A stretch of DNA of 5,710 bases from Pedococcus sp. (GCA_025936615.1 JAICSZ010000158.1:1-5710); one strand, 5' to 3'. Positions 1 through 5,710 are shown, counted from the stretch's first letter. A program made the numbers and translations. Notes: a model not told the origin generated them from the sequence alone.

Positions 1-909
1 GACGACCCGACGGTCCGACATGGACAGCGCAGCGGCGAGGTTCGCGGCGATCGTGGACTTGCCGTCGCCGGGCAGCGGGCTGGTCACCACGATGACGCGC
101 GGGGGGTGGTCGATGTCCATGAACTGAAGGTTGGTCCGCAGCTTGAGGAACGCCTCGCCGGAGTGCACCGGGTCGTTCTTCTTCCGCGGCCCGGTGACCA
201 CCAGTGGCACGTGTGCGCCCTTCTTGCGGCTCATCGCGGGACTGGCCGGGATCGTCGCCGCCACGGTCACGCCGAACTCGCGCTCGATGTCCTCGGCGCG
301 GCGCAGCTTGCGGTCGAGCTGGCTGCGCAGGACGGCGTAACCGACCCCGAGCAGCAGTCCCGCCACCAGCCCCAGCGCGATGTTGCGCTCGGTGTTGGGC
401 GAGACTGGACGCGTGGGGAGCGCCGCCGCCTCGACGGGGACGATCCGCAGTGCCTGGGCGGACGTACCGCCCGGGTTCTCCACCTGGTCGACCTGGTGCT
501 TGAGCGCGCGGACCCAGGCGTCGGCCAGCTGCTGCGCCTCGCGCGGGGACGACGCCCGTGCACTCACCTTGATGAGCACGGTGTCGAGGGGCTGGGTGAC
601 CGTGAGCCGACCGATCAGGCTGGCCGGCGCGGCATCGAGGTCCAGGTCCTCGATGACGTCCTGCGCGGTGGCCCGCGACTTGGCGAGGTCCACGTAGGAC
701 GCGGCGCGCGACTTCGCAAGGGAGTCGCTCACCGACGCCTCGCCGGGGTTCGAGGCGGTTCCGGCACTGACGAACCCACTGGCGTCCGCCTGGTAGACCT
801 TCGGCTGCACCATGCTCAGCCCGGCTGCCACGGCCACGCCGAGCAGGACGAGGACGAGGACGCCCCGCCAGTACGCGCGAAGCACGCGCAGGTAGTCGGT
901 CAGCTCCAC
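1..909 (-). CDS. Wzz/BY-kinase polysaccharide biosynthesis tyrosine autokinase, 3' part missing
   Basis: The first 303 codons of a membrane-bound polysaccharide co-polymerase fused to a bacterial tyrosine kinase; the end lies beyond base 1. Such proteins control chain length and export of capsular or exopolysaccharide and autophosphorylate a C-terminal tyrosine cluster. What is seen: a Wzz-type N-terminus (MELTDYLRVLRAYWRG), a first membrane segment at about residues 13-33, an extracytoplasmic region of about 140 residues, the proline motif PTRPVSPN at 165-172, a second membrane segment at about 176-194, then a cytoplasmic domain with EAFLKLRTNLQF at 252-263 and the Walker A motif SPLPGDGKST at 277-286. 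Walker A', Walker B and the tyrosine cluster would be outside the window. The GTG start at 909 is chosen because it gives the canonical N-terminus and has GAGAGG about 11 nt upstream. The gene is divergent from the HPr-kinase-like operon. The family is secure; the polysaccharide made is unknown. Confidence 0.93.
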   Translation of the reverse strand, partial: MELTDYLRVLRAYWRGVLVLVLLGVAVAAGLSMVQPKVYQADASGFVSAGTASNPGEASVSDSLAKSRAASYVDLAKSRATAQDVIEDLDLDAAPASLIGRLTVTQPLDTVLIKVSARASSPREAQQLADAWVRALKHQVDQVENPGGTSAQALRIVPVEAAALPTRPVSPNTERNIALGLVAGLLLGVGYAVLRSQLDRKLRRAEDIEREFGVTVAATIPASPAMSRKKGAHVPLVVTGPRKKNDPVHSGEAFLKLRTNLQFMDIDHPPRVIVVTSPLPGDGKSTIAANLAAALSMSDRRVV

Positions 910-992
910 GGCTGGGACCGCCTCTCAGGGTGGCCGGCAAAGGAAGGGCGGGGCGGGCGAGTTCGGCTGAGGCCGAGGGCAGGTCGTCTACT
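910..992. promoter_or_regulatory. short divergent intergenic region between kinase gene and HprK/PqqD operon
   Basis: These 83 bases separate two head-to-head genes, so promoters for both directions must lie here or inside the coding starts. The leftward gene has the purine-rich GAGAGG at 926-921 as a likely ribosome binding site. On the rightward side GAGGGCAGG at 975-983 precedes the GTG at 993. TACTGT at 989-994 resembles a -10 box; if it is one, transcription would begin near 1001-1002 and the GTG at 1002 could be read as a leaderless start. No convincing -35 boxes are seen on either strand. The regulatory role is inferred from geometry. Confidence 0.3.
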
Positions 993-1832
993 GTGCGGTC
1001 TGTGAGCGCTGCCGACCCCATGCCGGACGAGCACGCCGTCGTGGTGACCGCACTCGGCGTGCCGATCGCGATCCGCCTCAGGGGTGACCGCGCCGCGGAG
1101 GCGGTCGAGCGGGTTCCCGGCCTCTGGGAGTGCTGCCCCGCCGACCCCGCAGACGACCCGGCAAGGACCGTCGATGTGGTCTTCGACAGCAGTGCCATGG
1201 TGGTGGCCGCCGCTGATGCCGATGGCCTCCTGGCCCGGGACCACCTGCAGGACCTGCTGCAGGCGCTGACCCAGCGAGTGACCCTCACCGCGATCGACGC
1301 CCGAGCCGGCGATGCCTTGATGCTGCACGCGGCCTGCCTTGCCGATCCGCAGACCGGCCTGGCCGCTGCCTTCGTCGCGCCCGGCGGCACGGGCAAGACC
1401 ACGTTGGTGTGCACCCTCGGTCCGGGTCGCTGGTACGTCACCGACGAGACGACGCTGGTCCTCGACGACGGCAGCGTCGTGCCCTACCCGAAGCCGCTGT
1501 CCATCCGTCGCGCGCCCGAGAGCCTCTACAAGAACGAGACGGCACCCAGCGCGGTCGGTCTTGTCGCACCCGACCACCCCGTCCGGCTGGGGACGCTGTG
1601 CCTCCTGGAGCGCGACGACGCCCACACCGGCGCACCGGAGGTGACTCCACTCGACACCCTCGACGCCCTCGTTGCCCTGGTGCCGCAGACGTCCCACCTC
1701 CCCGAGATGGCGCGCCCGCTGCAGCGCCTGGCGGCACTGTGCGAGTCCTTGGGCGGAGTTCATCGGGTGTCCTATCGGGAGTCCGCGGACCTGGCGGGCC
1801 TTGTGGATGAGTGGACCGGGAGATCGCGGTGA
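993..1832 (+). CDS. HPr-kinase-like P-loop protein (HprK-related)
   Basis: A 279-residue soluble protein resembling the C-terminal nucleotide-binding domain of HPr kinase/phosphorylase. It has the family's hydrophobic lead-in ALMLHAA at 108-114, a P-loop APGGTGKTT at 129-137, a Walker-B-like strand with YVTDETTLVLDDG at 148-160, and the YPKPLSIRR segment at 165-173 typical of HprK-related proteins in PqqD-containing clusters. True HprK phosphorylates a serine of the sugar-transport carrier HPr. Relatives in RiPP clusters phosphorylate lasso peptides, and others sit in exopolysaccharide loci with unknown substrate. The substrate here cannot be read from sequence. Start: GTG at 993 follows GGGCAGG; GTG 1002 (possibly leaderless) and ATG 1020 are in-frame alternatives, and an upstream ATG at 930 gives an unlikely low-complexity N-terminus. 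Its stop overlaps the next start by 4 bp, indicating translational coupling with two PqqD-like genes. Confidence 0.82.
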   Translation: MRSVSAADPMPDEHAVVVTALGVPIAIRLRGDRAAEAVERVPGLWECCPADPADDPARTVDVVFDSSAMVVAAADADGLLARDHLQDLLQALTQRVTLTAIDARAGDALMLHAACLADPQTGLAAAFVAPGGTGKTTLVCTLGPGRWYVTDETTLVLDDGSVVPYPKPLSIRRAPESLYKNETAPSAVGLVAPDHPVRLGTLCLLERDDAHTGAPEVTPLDTLDALVALVPQTSHLPEMARPLQRLAALCESLGGVHRVSYRESADLAGLVDEWTGRSR

Positions 1833-2086
1833 GGGCGCGGGCCCTGCCGGTCCTGGACCGGGTCGAGCGTGACGGCGAGTCCGTCGTGCTGGCGGGTCGC
1901 CAGGTGGTGCGCCTCTCCGCACTGGCGACCACCCTCCTCGCCGCGTGTGTCGACTGGTGCGCCGTCGAGGACCTGGCCGGTGAGCTGGTCGCGCAGTTCG
2001 GCGACCCCCCGTCGGGCGAGGCGCGGTCGGTTACCGCAGCCGCCCTCACCGAGCTGCGCGCCCACGGGTTGGTGGAGCTTGACTGA
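1829..2086 (+). CDS. PqqD-like small protein 1 (winged-helix, RRE-type)
   Basis: An 85-residue protein with the size and pattern of PqqD-like domains. It starts with short beta-rich stretches (RALPVLDRVERDG, then VVLAGRQVVRLS), continues with a helix ATTLLAAC, then AVEDLAGELVAQFG and a final helix SVTAAALTELRAHGLVEL. PqqD-family domains bind leader peptides of ribosomally made peptides and present them to modifying enzymes; this is family knowledge, not shown here. The match is weaker than for the next gene. C40 and C44 form a CxxxC pair. The GTG at 1829 is preferred because it overlaps the upstream TGA (GTGA, 4 bp) and has CGGGAG 6 nt before it. A GTG at 1811, six codons earlier, is possible. 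It lies between the HprK-like gene and a second PqqD-like gene, so a role as partner or chaperone for the kinase's substrate is a reasonable inference. Confidence 0.68.
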   Translation: MRARALPVLDRVERDGESVVLAGRQVVRLSALATTLLAACVDWCAVEDLAGELVAQFGDPPSGEARSVTAAALTELRAHGLVELD

Positions 2087-2363
2087 CGAACAGTCCGTGT
2101 GGCGGCGCAGTCCAGACGTCGCCGTGGTGGACGGTGACACCAGGGTGGTCGTGCTCGGCCTGGCCGATCCCGCCACCGCCAGGCCCCTCGTCATGGAGGG
2201 CCCCGCCGCGGCGATCTGGCACGCCTTGGCGGAACCCGGGACCACCGCCCAGGTCGTCCAGCGCGTCGCCAGCGACTTCGGCCTCCTTGCCACCGAAGTC
2301 GAGACGGACGTGACCACGTTCATCGTTGAGCTGCGTCGCAGACGGCTGGTGTTGCCGGGCTGA
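2079..2363 (+). CDS. PqqD-like small protein 2 (PqqD family peptide chaperone-like)
   Basis: A 94-residue protein with the clearer PqqD pattern of the pair. WRRSPDVAVVDGDTRVVVLGL (residues 8-28) forms the beta strands, MEGPAAAIWHAL at 39-50 is the family's hallmark 'G-aa-IW' turn and helix, TTAQVVQRVASDFG at 55-68 the next helix pair, and VETDVTTFIVELRRRRLVL at 74-92 the terminal recognition helix and strand. PqqD/RRE domains grip peptide substrates for modification enzymes. The start is placed at the TTG at 2079, overlapping the previous stop by 8 bp, because it yields the usual M-T-D-E start and includes the whole first strand. GTG 2097 is the alternative and would trim six residues. It ends the operon and runs into a hairpin facing the convergent exported-protein gene. 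The two PqqD-like proteins are strongly diverged from each other, so they are unlikely to be a recent duplication. Confidence 0.75.
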   Translation: MTDEQSVWRRSPDVAVVDGDTRVVVLGLADPATARPLVMEGPAAAIWHALAEPGTTAQVVQRVASDFGLLATEVETDVTTFIVELRRRRLVLPG

Positions 2364-2369
2364 CCCGGC
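2354..2369. terminator. GC hairpin at convergent gene ends, possible bidirectional terminator
   Basis: GCCGGG at 2354-2359 pairs perfectly with CCCGGC at 2364-2369 around a four-base loop that contains the TGA of the rightward gene. The leftward gene's stop begins right beside it at 2372-2370. Only 6 bp separate the two coding regions, and the symmetric hairpin could act in both directions. There is no T-tract, so it is at best a non-classical intrinsic terminator, as is common in high-GC actinomycetes. Confidence 0.4.
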
Positions 2370-2849
2370 TCACTTGCCGTTGCTGTTCGCGACAACCGAG
2401 TTCTTCACGATGACACTCGCGGTCTGCACGGCGCCGTTGAGCGTGTAGGTGACGACAAGCGTGGTGGCGCTGTTTTCCGTGTCCGGCCGCGTCAGCATGA
2501 ACGACGCAACTGGCTGGTCCGCCGTGACCCATATGACCTGGGTCGGCAGCTGGGCCCAGACGTACCCGCTGACGGCCGTGATCTGGACGCTGTTGGATCC
2601 GACCACGTTCGTGAAGGTTAGGGAGAACGTCACCTGCCGGTTGCCGCTGACGGCCTCTCCCTTGTCCGCCACAGCGGTGCCGAGAGTTGCCGACTGGCTC
2701 CCTCCCCCGAGCGGTGACGCGCTGGCTGTCGGCGCGGCGACCGCGGTCAGGATGACCGGCACCGACCACGCCGCGCCGATGTTGAGGGCGCGCCGGCTGA
2801 CCAGCCGCTTGCCGGTCTCCAGCTCTTCGCTGCTCCGCTGAACGCCCAT
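2370..2849 (-). CDS. small exported protein with twin-arginine-like signal peptide
   Basis: A 159-residue protein of unknown function. A charged N-region is followed by VSRRALNIG (R19-R20), a hydrophobic stretch at about 22-40 (GAAWSVPVILTAVAAP) and an AxA-like cleavage site at ASA, residues 42-44. This layout, including the 'AAWSVPV' phrase, is common in exported actinobacterial proteins and looks Tat-like, although the hydrophobic core could also be used by Sec. The predicted mature part is about 115 residues, rich in Ser, Thr and Val with alternating polar and hydrophobic residues (RQVTFSLTFTNVVG, TLVVTYTLNGAVQTASVIVKN). It has no cysteine and no C-terminal anchor or sortase motif, suggesting a small beta-sandwich. 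ATG 2849 is preferred because GGCGGGG lies 9 nt upstream; GTG 2858 is an in-frame alternative adding three residues. It converges on the PqqD-like operon, and no family name can be given. Confidence 0.75.
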   Translation of the reverse strand: MGVQRSSEELETGKRLVSRRALNIGAAWSVPVILTAVAAPTASASPLGGGSQSATLGTAVADKGEAVSGNRQVTFSLTFTNVVGSNSVQITAVSGYVWAQLPTQVIWVTADQPVASFMLTRPDTENSATTLVVTYTLNGAVQTASVIVKNSVVANSNGK

Positions 2850-2871
2850 GTCCCGCACCCCGCCATTCCGC

Positions 2872-2885
2872 GGCCCGATCGGGCC
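2872..2885. repeat. perfect 14-bp palindrome upstream of the exported-protein gene
   Basis: GGCCCGATCGGGCC is a perfect palindrome centred 29-30 bp upstream of the ATG at 2849, inside the probable 5' untranslated region of the leftward gene. It could be an operator for a dimeric repressor or form an RNA hairpin just before the ribosome binding site. Which, if either, cannot be told from sequence alone. Confidence 0.45.
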
Positions 2886-2907
2886 TGCTTAGGTTTGACG
2901 AACAGTA

Positions 2908-2967
2908 GGGCCGACATTCTTGGTTTACCCAGCATTTGGTAAAGAATTAGTAAGGACGTCGTCGGCC
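2908..2967. promoter_or_regulatory. AT-rich nested inverted repeats with candidate promoter
   Basis: This is the most AT-rich stretch of the window (11 of 30 bases G/C at 2931-2960). An inner inverted repeat, TTTACC at 2924-2929 and GGTAAA at 2938-2943, is enclosed by an outer one, GGCCGAC at 2909-2915 and GTCGGCC at 2961-2967. On the minus strand TTTACC (2943-2938) and AAGAAT (2921-2916), 16 bp apart, each match 4 of 6 positions of the sigma-70-type -35 and -10 boxes, so a promoter for the exported-protein gene is plausible. The inner repeat would overlap its -35 region, as an operator does. The plus-strand copy of TTTACC has only a poor -10 partner. Confidence 0.38.
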
Positions 2968-3182
2968 TTTGTCCGTCTTTGCCCTCATTCAAATGACGTA
3001 TGTGGTGAGTGGGCCCTCATCCCTTCGTAGGAGGGTCAACCTTCCACGCGGCCGCTGGCGGGGCGTGCCCTGCTGCTCGCATCCGGGCCGAGCAGGAGCA
3101 CCCGGGGAGTCGGCGTGTGCATCCGGCGCTCGTGCGAGAGAGTGGTGCCCGATGCGGGCCGCAGTGGTCCCGCCCACCGCCC

Positions 3183-3188
3183 AAGGGG
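3183..3188 (+). promoter_or_regulatory. ribosome binding site deciding the aqpZ start
   Basis: AAGGGGG (3183-3188 and adjoining base) lies 8 nt before the ATG at 3197. It favours this start over the in-frame ATG at 3152, which would add 15 residues not seen in aquaporins and lacks a comparable site. Confidence 0.6.
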
Positions 3189-3196
3189 GCCCACCC

Positions 3197-3988
3197 ATGC
3201 GCACGCCCGCACTGACCTCCCGCCTCGCCGCAGAGGCCCTCGGCACGTTCTTCCTCGTGTTCGCCGGGTGCGGCAGCGCGGTCTTCGCAGCCAAGTTCCT
3301 CGCACCCAACGTCGTGGCCGGTCAGAGCATCCAGGTCGGCATCGGCTTCCTCGGCATCGCCCTCGCCTTCGGCCTGTCCATGATGACCATGGCCTACGCG
3401 GTGGGTCACGTCTCCGGGGCGCACTTCAACCCCGCGGTCACCATCGGCGTCGCGGTCGCCAAGCGCTTCCCGTGGCGAGACGTCCCGGGCTACGTGATCT
3501 CCCAGGTGGTCGCGGGCCTGCTCGCCGGACTGGCAGTCTGGGGCATCGCCCGCGGCGCCACGGGCTTCGACGCGACCGGCAACCTCGCCGCCAACGGCTA
3601 TGGCGACCACTCCCCCGGCGGCTACGGCCTCGTCGCCGTGCTGTGTGCCGAGGCGATACTGACCGGTTTCTTCGTCTACGTCGTCCTGGGGTCGACCGAC
3701 GACCGGGCACCGACGGGCTTCGCGCCCATCGCCATCGGACTGGCCCTGACGCTGTGCCACCTGGTCGCGATCCCCATCAGCAACACCTCTGTCAACCCGG
3801 CCCGCTCCACCGGGGTGGCGTTCTTCAACGGCAACGGAGCGCCCGGCCAGCTGTGGGCGTTCTGGGTGGCGCCCCTCGTCGGCGCGGCCATCGCCGGCGC
3901 CACGTACCACCTCGTGACCGGTGTCGACCGGCGCGACGAGGACATCACCGGGCAGATCTCACCCGAGGACGTGCGCACCGACGCCTGA
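3197..3988 (+). CDS. aqpZ: aquaporin Z, water channel of the MIP family
   Basis: A complete 263-residue inner-membrane water channel. The six-helix, two-half-helix fold is evident: AAEALGTFFLVFAGCGSAVF (helix 1, about 11-30), VGIGFLGIALAFGLSMMTMA (helix 2), the first pore motif HFNPAVT with N78-P79-A80, YVISQVVAGLLAGLAVWGIA (helix 3), LVAVLCAEAILTGFFVYVVL (helix 4), FAPIAIGLALTLCHLVAIPI (helix 5), the second pore motif SVNPARS with N200-P201-A202, and a last helix at about 217-241. Aligned by eye to E. coli AqpZ (231 residues), all four selectivity-filter residues are present: F58, H188, T197 and R203. This marks a water-selective channel rather than a glycerol facilitator. Loop A is several residues longer and the C-terminus has an extra acidic tail (DRRDEDITGQISPEDVRTDA). 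It is probably a single-gene unit; the following icd gene is 94 bp away on the same strand. Confidence 0.96.
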   Translation: MRTPALTSRLAAEALGTFFLVFAGCGSAVFAAKFLAPNVVAGQSIQVGIGFLGIALAFGLSMMTMAYAVGHVSGAHFNPAVTIGVAVAKRFPWRDVPGYVISQVVAGLLAGLAVWGIARGATGFDATGNLAANGYGDHSPGGYGLVAVLCAEAILTGFFVYVVLGSTDDRAPTGFAPIAIGLALTLCHLVAIPISNTSVNPARSTGVAFFNGNGAPGQLWAFWVAPLVGAAIAGATYHLVTGVDRRDEDITGQISPEDVRTDA

Positions 3989-4082
3989 CCCGGGAAGGCG
4001 GCCACGCGGCATACCTCGATAGCCTGAGCAGCGCTGAGCACCTTGCGGTGCCACCGGACGACACCAGGAGAGAGCCGCGCCC
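3989..4082 (+). promoter_or_regulatory. aqpZ-icd intergenic region with direct repeat and icd ribosome binding site
   Basis: These 94 bases carry a strong ribosome binding site, AGGAGAGAG at 4066-4074, before the icd ATG at 4083. Upstream there is a direct repeat of TGAGCA at 4025-4030 and 4035-4040 with a 10-bp period, and TAGCCT at 4020-4025 fits the loose actinobacterial -10 pattern TAnnnT. No convincing -35 box and no strong terminator hairpin after aqpZ are seen. An icd promoter here is likely on general grounds but weakly supported by motifs. Confidence 0.35.
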
Positions 4083-5710
4083 ATGGCCACGATCATCTAC
4101 ACCCTCACCGACGAGGCGCCGATGCTGGCGACCTACTCGTTCCTGCCCGTCATCGAGGCCTTCGCCGGGACGGCCGGGGTCGACGTCGACACCCGTGACA
4201 TCTCGCTGGCCGGGCGCATCATCGCGGCCTTCGACGACAAGCTCCCGGCGGAGCAGCGGATCGGCGACGCGCTGGCAGAGCTGGGCGCGCTGGCCACCAC
4301 CCCCGAGGCCAACATCATCAAGCTACCCAACATCTCCGCGTCCGTGCCGCAGCTCAAGGCCGCCATCGCCGAGCTGCGCGGCAAGGGCTACGACCTCCCG
4401 GCCTACCCCGACGAGCCGAAGACCGACGAGGAGCGCGACACCCGCGCACGCTACGACAGCATCAAGGGCAGCGCCGTGAACCCGGTTCTGCGCGAAGGGA
4501 ACTCCGACCGTCGGGCCCCGGCAGCCGTCAAGAACTACGCGCGTCGCCACCCCCACTCGATGGGCGCCTGGAGCAGCGACTCCAGGACCAACGTCGCCAC
4601 CATGGGCGCCGACGACTTCCGGTCCAACGAGCAGTCGGTCGTCATGCCAGCCGCCGACACCCTGACGATCCAGCACGTCGGCGAGTCGGGCACCACGGTG
4701 CTCAAGGACGGGCTGGAGGTCCTGGAGGGCGAGGTCGTCGACGCCACGGTGATGCGCGTCGAGCAGCTGGAGGAGTTCCTCACGGCCCAGATCGCCCGGG
4801 CCAAGGCCGAGGACGTCCTCTTCTCGGTCCACCTGAAGGCCACCATGATGAAGGTCTCGGACCCGATCATCTTCGGCCACGTCGTGCGCGCCTTCCTCCC
4901 GGAGGTCTTCGAGAAGTACGGCGACGACCTGCGGGCCGCTGGCCTTTCTCCCAACAACGGCCTCGGCTCGATCCTCGACGGCCTGCCCCAGCTCGCCAAC
5001 GGCAAGGAAATCGCTGAAGCGGTCGAGCAGGGCCTCGCCGCCGGTCCCCGGCTCGCGATGGTCAACTCCGACAAGGGAATCACGAACCTGCACGTCCCCA
5101 GCGACGTCATCGTCGACGCCTCCATGCCCGCGATGATCCGCACCTCCGGACACATGTGGGGCCCGGACGGGCAGGAGCACGACACCCTGGCCGTCATCCC
5201 CGACAGCTCCTACGCCGGCGTCTACCAGGCGGTGATCGACGACTGCCGCGCCAACGGCGCCTACGACCCGACCACCATGGGCTCGGTCCCCAACGTCGGG
5301 CTGATGGCGCAGCAGGCCGAGGAGTACGGCAGCCACGACAAGACCTTCGAGATGACGGCGCCGGGCAAGGTCCAGGTGGTCAACGGAGCCGGCGAGGTGC
5401 TCATGGAGCACGACGTCCAGACCGGCGACATCTGGCGGGCCTGCCAGACCAAGGACGCCCCGATCCGCGACTGGGTCAAGCTCGCCGTCACCCGTGCTCG
5501 GGCCTCGCACACCCCGGCAGTGTTCTGGCTCGACCCGGAGCGCGCCCACGACCGCAACCTCGTCGAGAAGGTCAACACCTACCTCGCGGACCACGACACC
5601 GACGGCCTCGACATCCAGGTCCTGTCCCCCGTCGAGGCGGCCAAGCTCTCCGTCGAACGGATCCGCAAGGGCGAGGACACGATCTCGGTGACCGGCAACG
5701 TGCTGCGCGA
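4083..5710 (+). CDS. icd: monomeric NADP-dependent isocitrate dehydrogenase, 3' part missing
   Basis: The first 542 codons of the large monomeric isocitrate dehydrogenase, which oxidatively decarboxylates isocitrate to 2-oxoglutarate with NADP+ in the TCA cycle. Family members have about 740 residues, so roughly 200 C-terminal residues lie beyond the window. The N-terminus [20 protein letters not shown] is typical. The substrate-binding segment [19 protein letters not shown] includes S130, N133, R137 and R143, which correspond in spacing to the isocitrate-binding Ser, Asn and two Arg of the Azotobacter and Corynebacterium enzymes. Further conserved blocks are [17 protein letters not shown] (159-175), [17 protein letters not shown] (250-266), [17 protein letters not shown] (344-360, with a likely metal-ligand D345) and [12 protein letters not shown] (413-424). 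The ATG at 4083 is supported by AGGAGAGAG upstream. No frameshift or missing key residue is seen in the visible part. Confidence 0.97.
   Translation, partial: MATIIYTLTDEAPMLATYSFLPVIEAFAGTAGVDVDTRDISLAGRIIAAFDDKLPAEQRIGDALAELGALATTPEANIIKLPNISASVPQLKAAIAELRGKGYDLPAYPDEPKTDEERDTRARYDSIKGSAVNPVLREGNSDRRAPAAVKNYARRHPHSMGAWSSDSRTNVATMGADDFRSNEQSVVMPAADTLTIQHVGESGTTVLKDGLEVLEGEVVDATVMRVEQLEEFLTAQIARAKAEDVLFSVHLKATMMKVSDPIIFGHVVRAFLPEVFEKYGDDLRAAGLSPNNGLGSILDGLPQLANGKEIAEAVEQGLAAGPRLAMVNSDKGITNLHVPSDVIVDASMPAMIRTSGHMWGPDGQEHDTLAVIPDSSYAGVYQAVIDDCRANGAYDPTTMGSVPNVGLMAQQAEEYGSHDKTFEMTAPGKVQVVNGAGEVLMEHDVQTGDIWRACQTKDAPIRDWVKLAVTRARASHTPAVFWLDPERAHDRNLVEKVNTYLADHDTDGLDIQVLSPVEAAKLSVERIRKGEDTISVTGNVLR

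Larger units (their letters stand above)
2850..3196. other. intergenic region between exported-protein gene and aqpZ, with leader stem-loop
   Basis: About 347 bases without a supported gene, separating two divergent coding regions. The left half holds the palindrome and nested inverted repeats listed separately. The right half returns to high GC. It contains a stem-loop, CTGCTCG at 3073-3079 with CGAGCAG at 3089-3095 around a nine-base loop, and a direct repeat GCCCTCAT at 2981-2988 and 3013-3020, 32 bp apart. If aqpZ is transcribed from the AT-rich zone, its leader would be about 200-250 nt and include the stem-loop. Open frames across the region (for example upstream extensions of aqpZ) lack family similarity and are not called. 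Confidence 0.55.

Noticed and set aside
106..1005. Rightward 299-codon open frame
   Set aside because: It is the opposite-strand shadow of the Wzz/BY-kinase gene, whose frame shows the Walker A, PTRPVSPN and membrane segments. The shadow is Arg/Gly/His-rich with no domain pattern.
900..1922. Leftward 340-codon open frame across the HprK-like gene
   Set aside because: Antisense to a frame with a clear P-loop and operon coupling; its composition is typical of a high-GC shadow.
2449..2841. Rightward 130-codon frame over the exported-protein gene
   Set aside because: The minus-strand frame has a proper signal peptide, start site and plausible mature domain; the plus-strand frame shows none of these.
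2969..3196. N-terminal extension of aqpZ upstream of the ATG at 3197
   Set aside because: The extra residues have no aquaporin similarity, and the strong ribosome binding site sits directly before 3197.
3017..3910. Leftward 297-codon open frame over aqpZ
   Set aside because: Antisense to aqpZ, with composition typical of a shadow frame.
3115..4479. Rightward 454-codon open frame spanning the aqpZ and icd starts
   Set aside because: Almost pure Arg/Pro/Gly-rich translation out of frame with two confidently identified genes.
4323..5594. Leftward 423-codon open frame inside icd
   Set aside because: Antisense shadow of the highly conserved isocitrate dehydrogenase; no family features.
1..5710. 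CRISPR arrays, tRNA or rRNA genes, insertion sequences, phage attachment sites
   Set aside because: No regularly spaced repeats, cloverleaf-like segments, transposase motifs or flanking terminal repeats were seen on either strand.

Overview
The window is GC-rich DNA (roughly 70% by eye) with long high-GC shadow frames, GTG and TTG starts and tightly overlapping genes. This points to an actinomycete. The AqpZ, monomeric isocitrate dehydrogenase and actinobacterial-style polysaccharide tyrosine kinase would fit a Nocardioides-like organism, but the genus is a guess.

Left part (1-2363): a Wzz/BY-kinase type polysaccharide co-polymerase runs leftward off the window edge, cut just after its Walker A motif. 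Divergent from it, across a gap of about 83 bp, is a three-gene operon with overlapping starts and stops: an HPr-kinase-like P-loop protein followed by two different small PqqD-like proteins (winged-helix, RiPP-recognition-element type). No RiPP precursor, protease or cyclase is visible, so this trio beside an exopolysaccharide kinase is the least explained part of the window.

Middle (2364-3196): a leftward gene for a small exported protein (twin-arginine-like signal, about 115-residue mature part, no recognised domain) converges on the PqqD operon, with a 6-bp GC hairpin overlapping the stop region. Upstream of it is the only AT-rich stretch of the window, about 340 bp without a gene. It holds a perfect 14-bp palindrome, a nested pair of inverted repeats with promoter-like elements, and a stem-loop in the presumed aquaporin leader.

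Right part (3197-5710): two rightward housekeeping genes. One is a complete water channel AqpZ with all four selectivity-filter residues and both NPA motifs. The other is the first 542 codons of a monomeric NADP-dependent isocitrate dehydrogenase, cut by the window edge. These two look unrelated in function to the left part, so the AT-rich intergenic region is probably the boundary between the polysaccharide-associated cluster and core genome.
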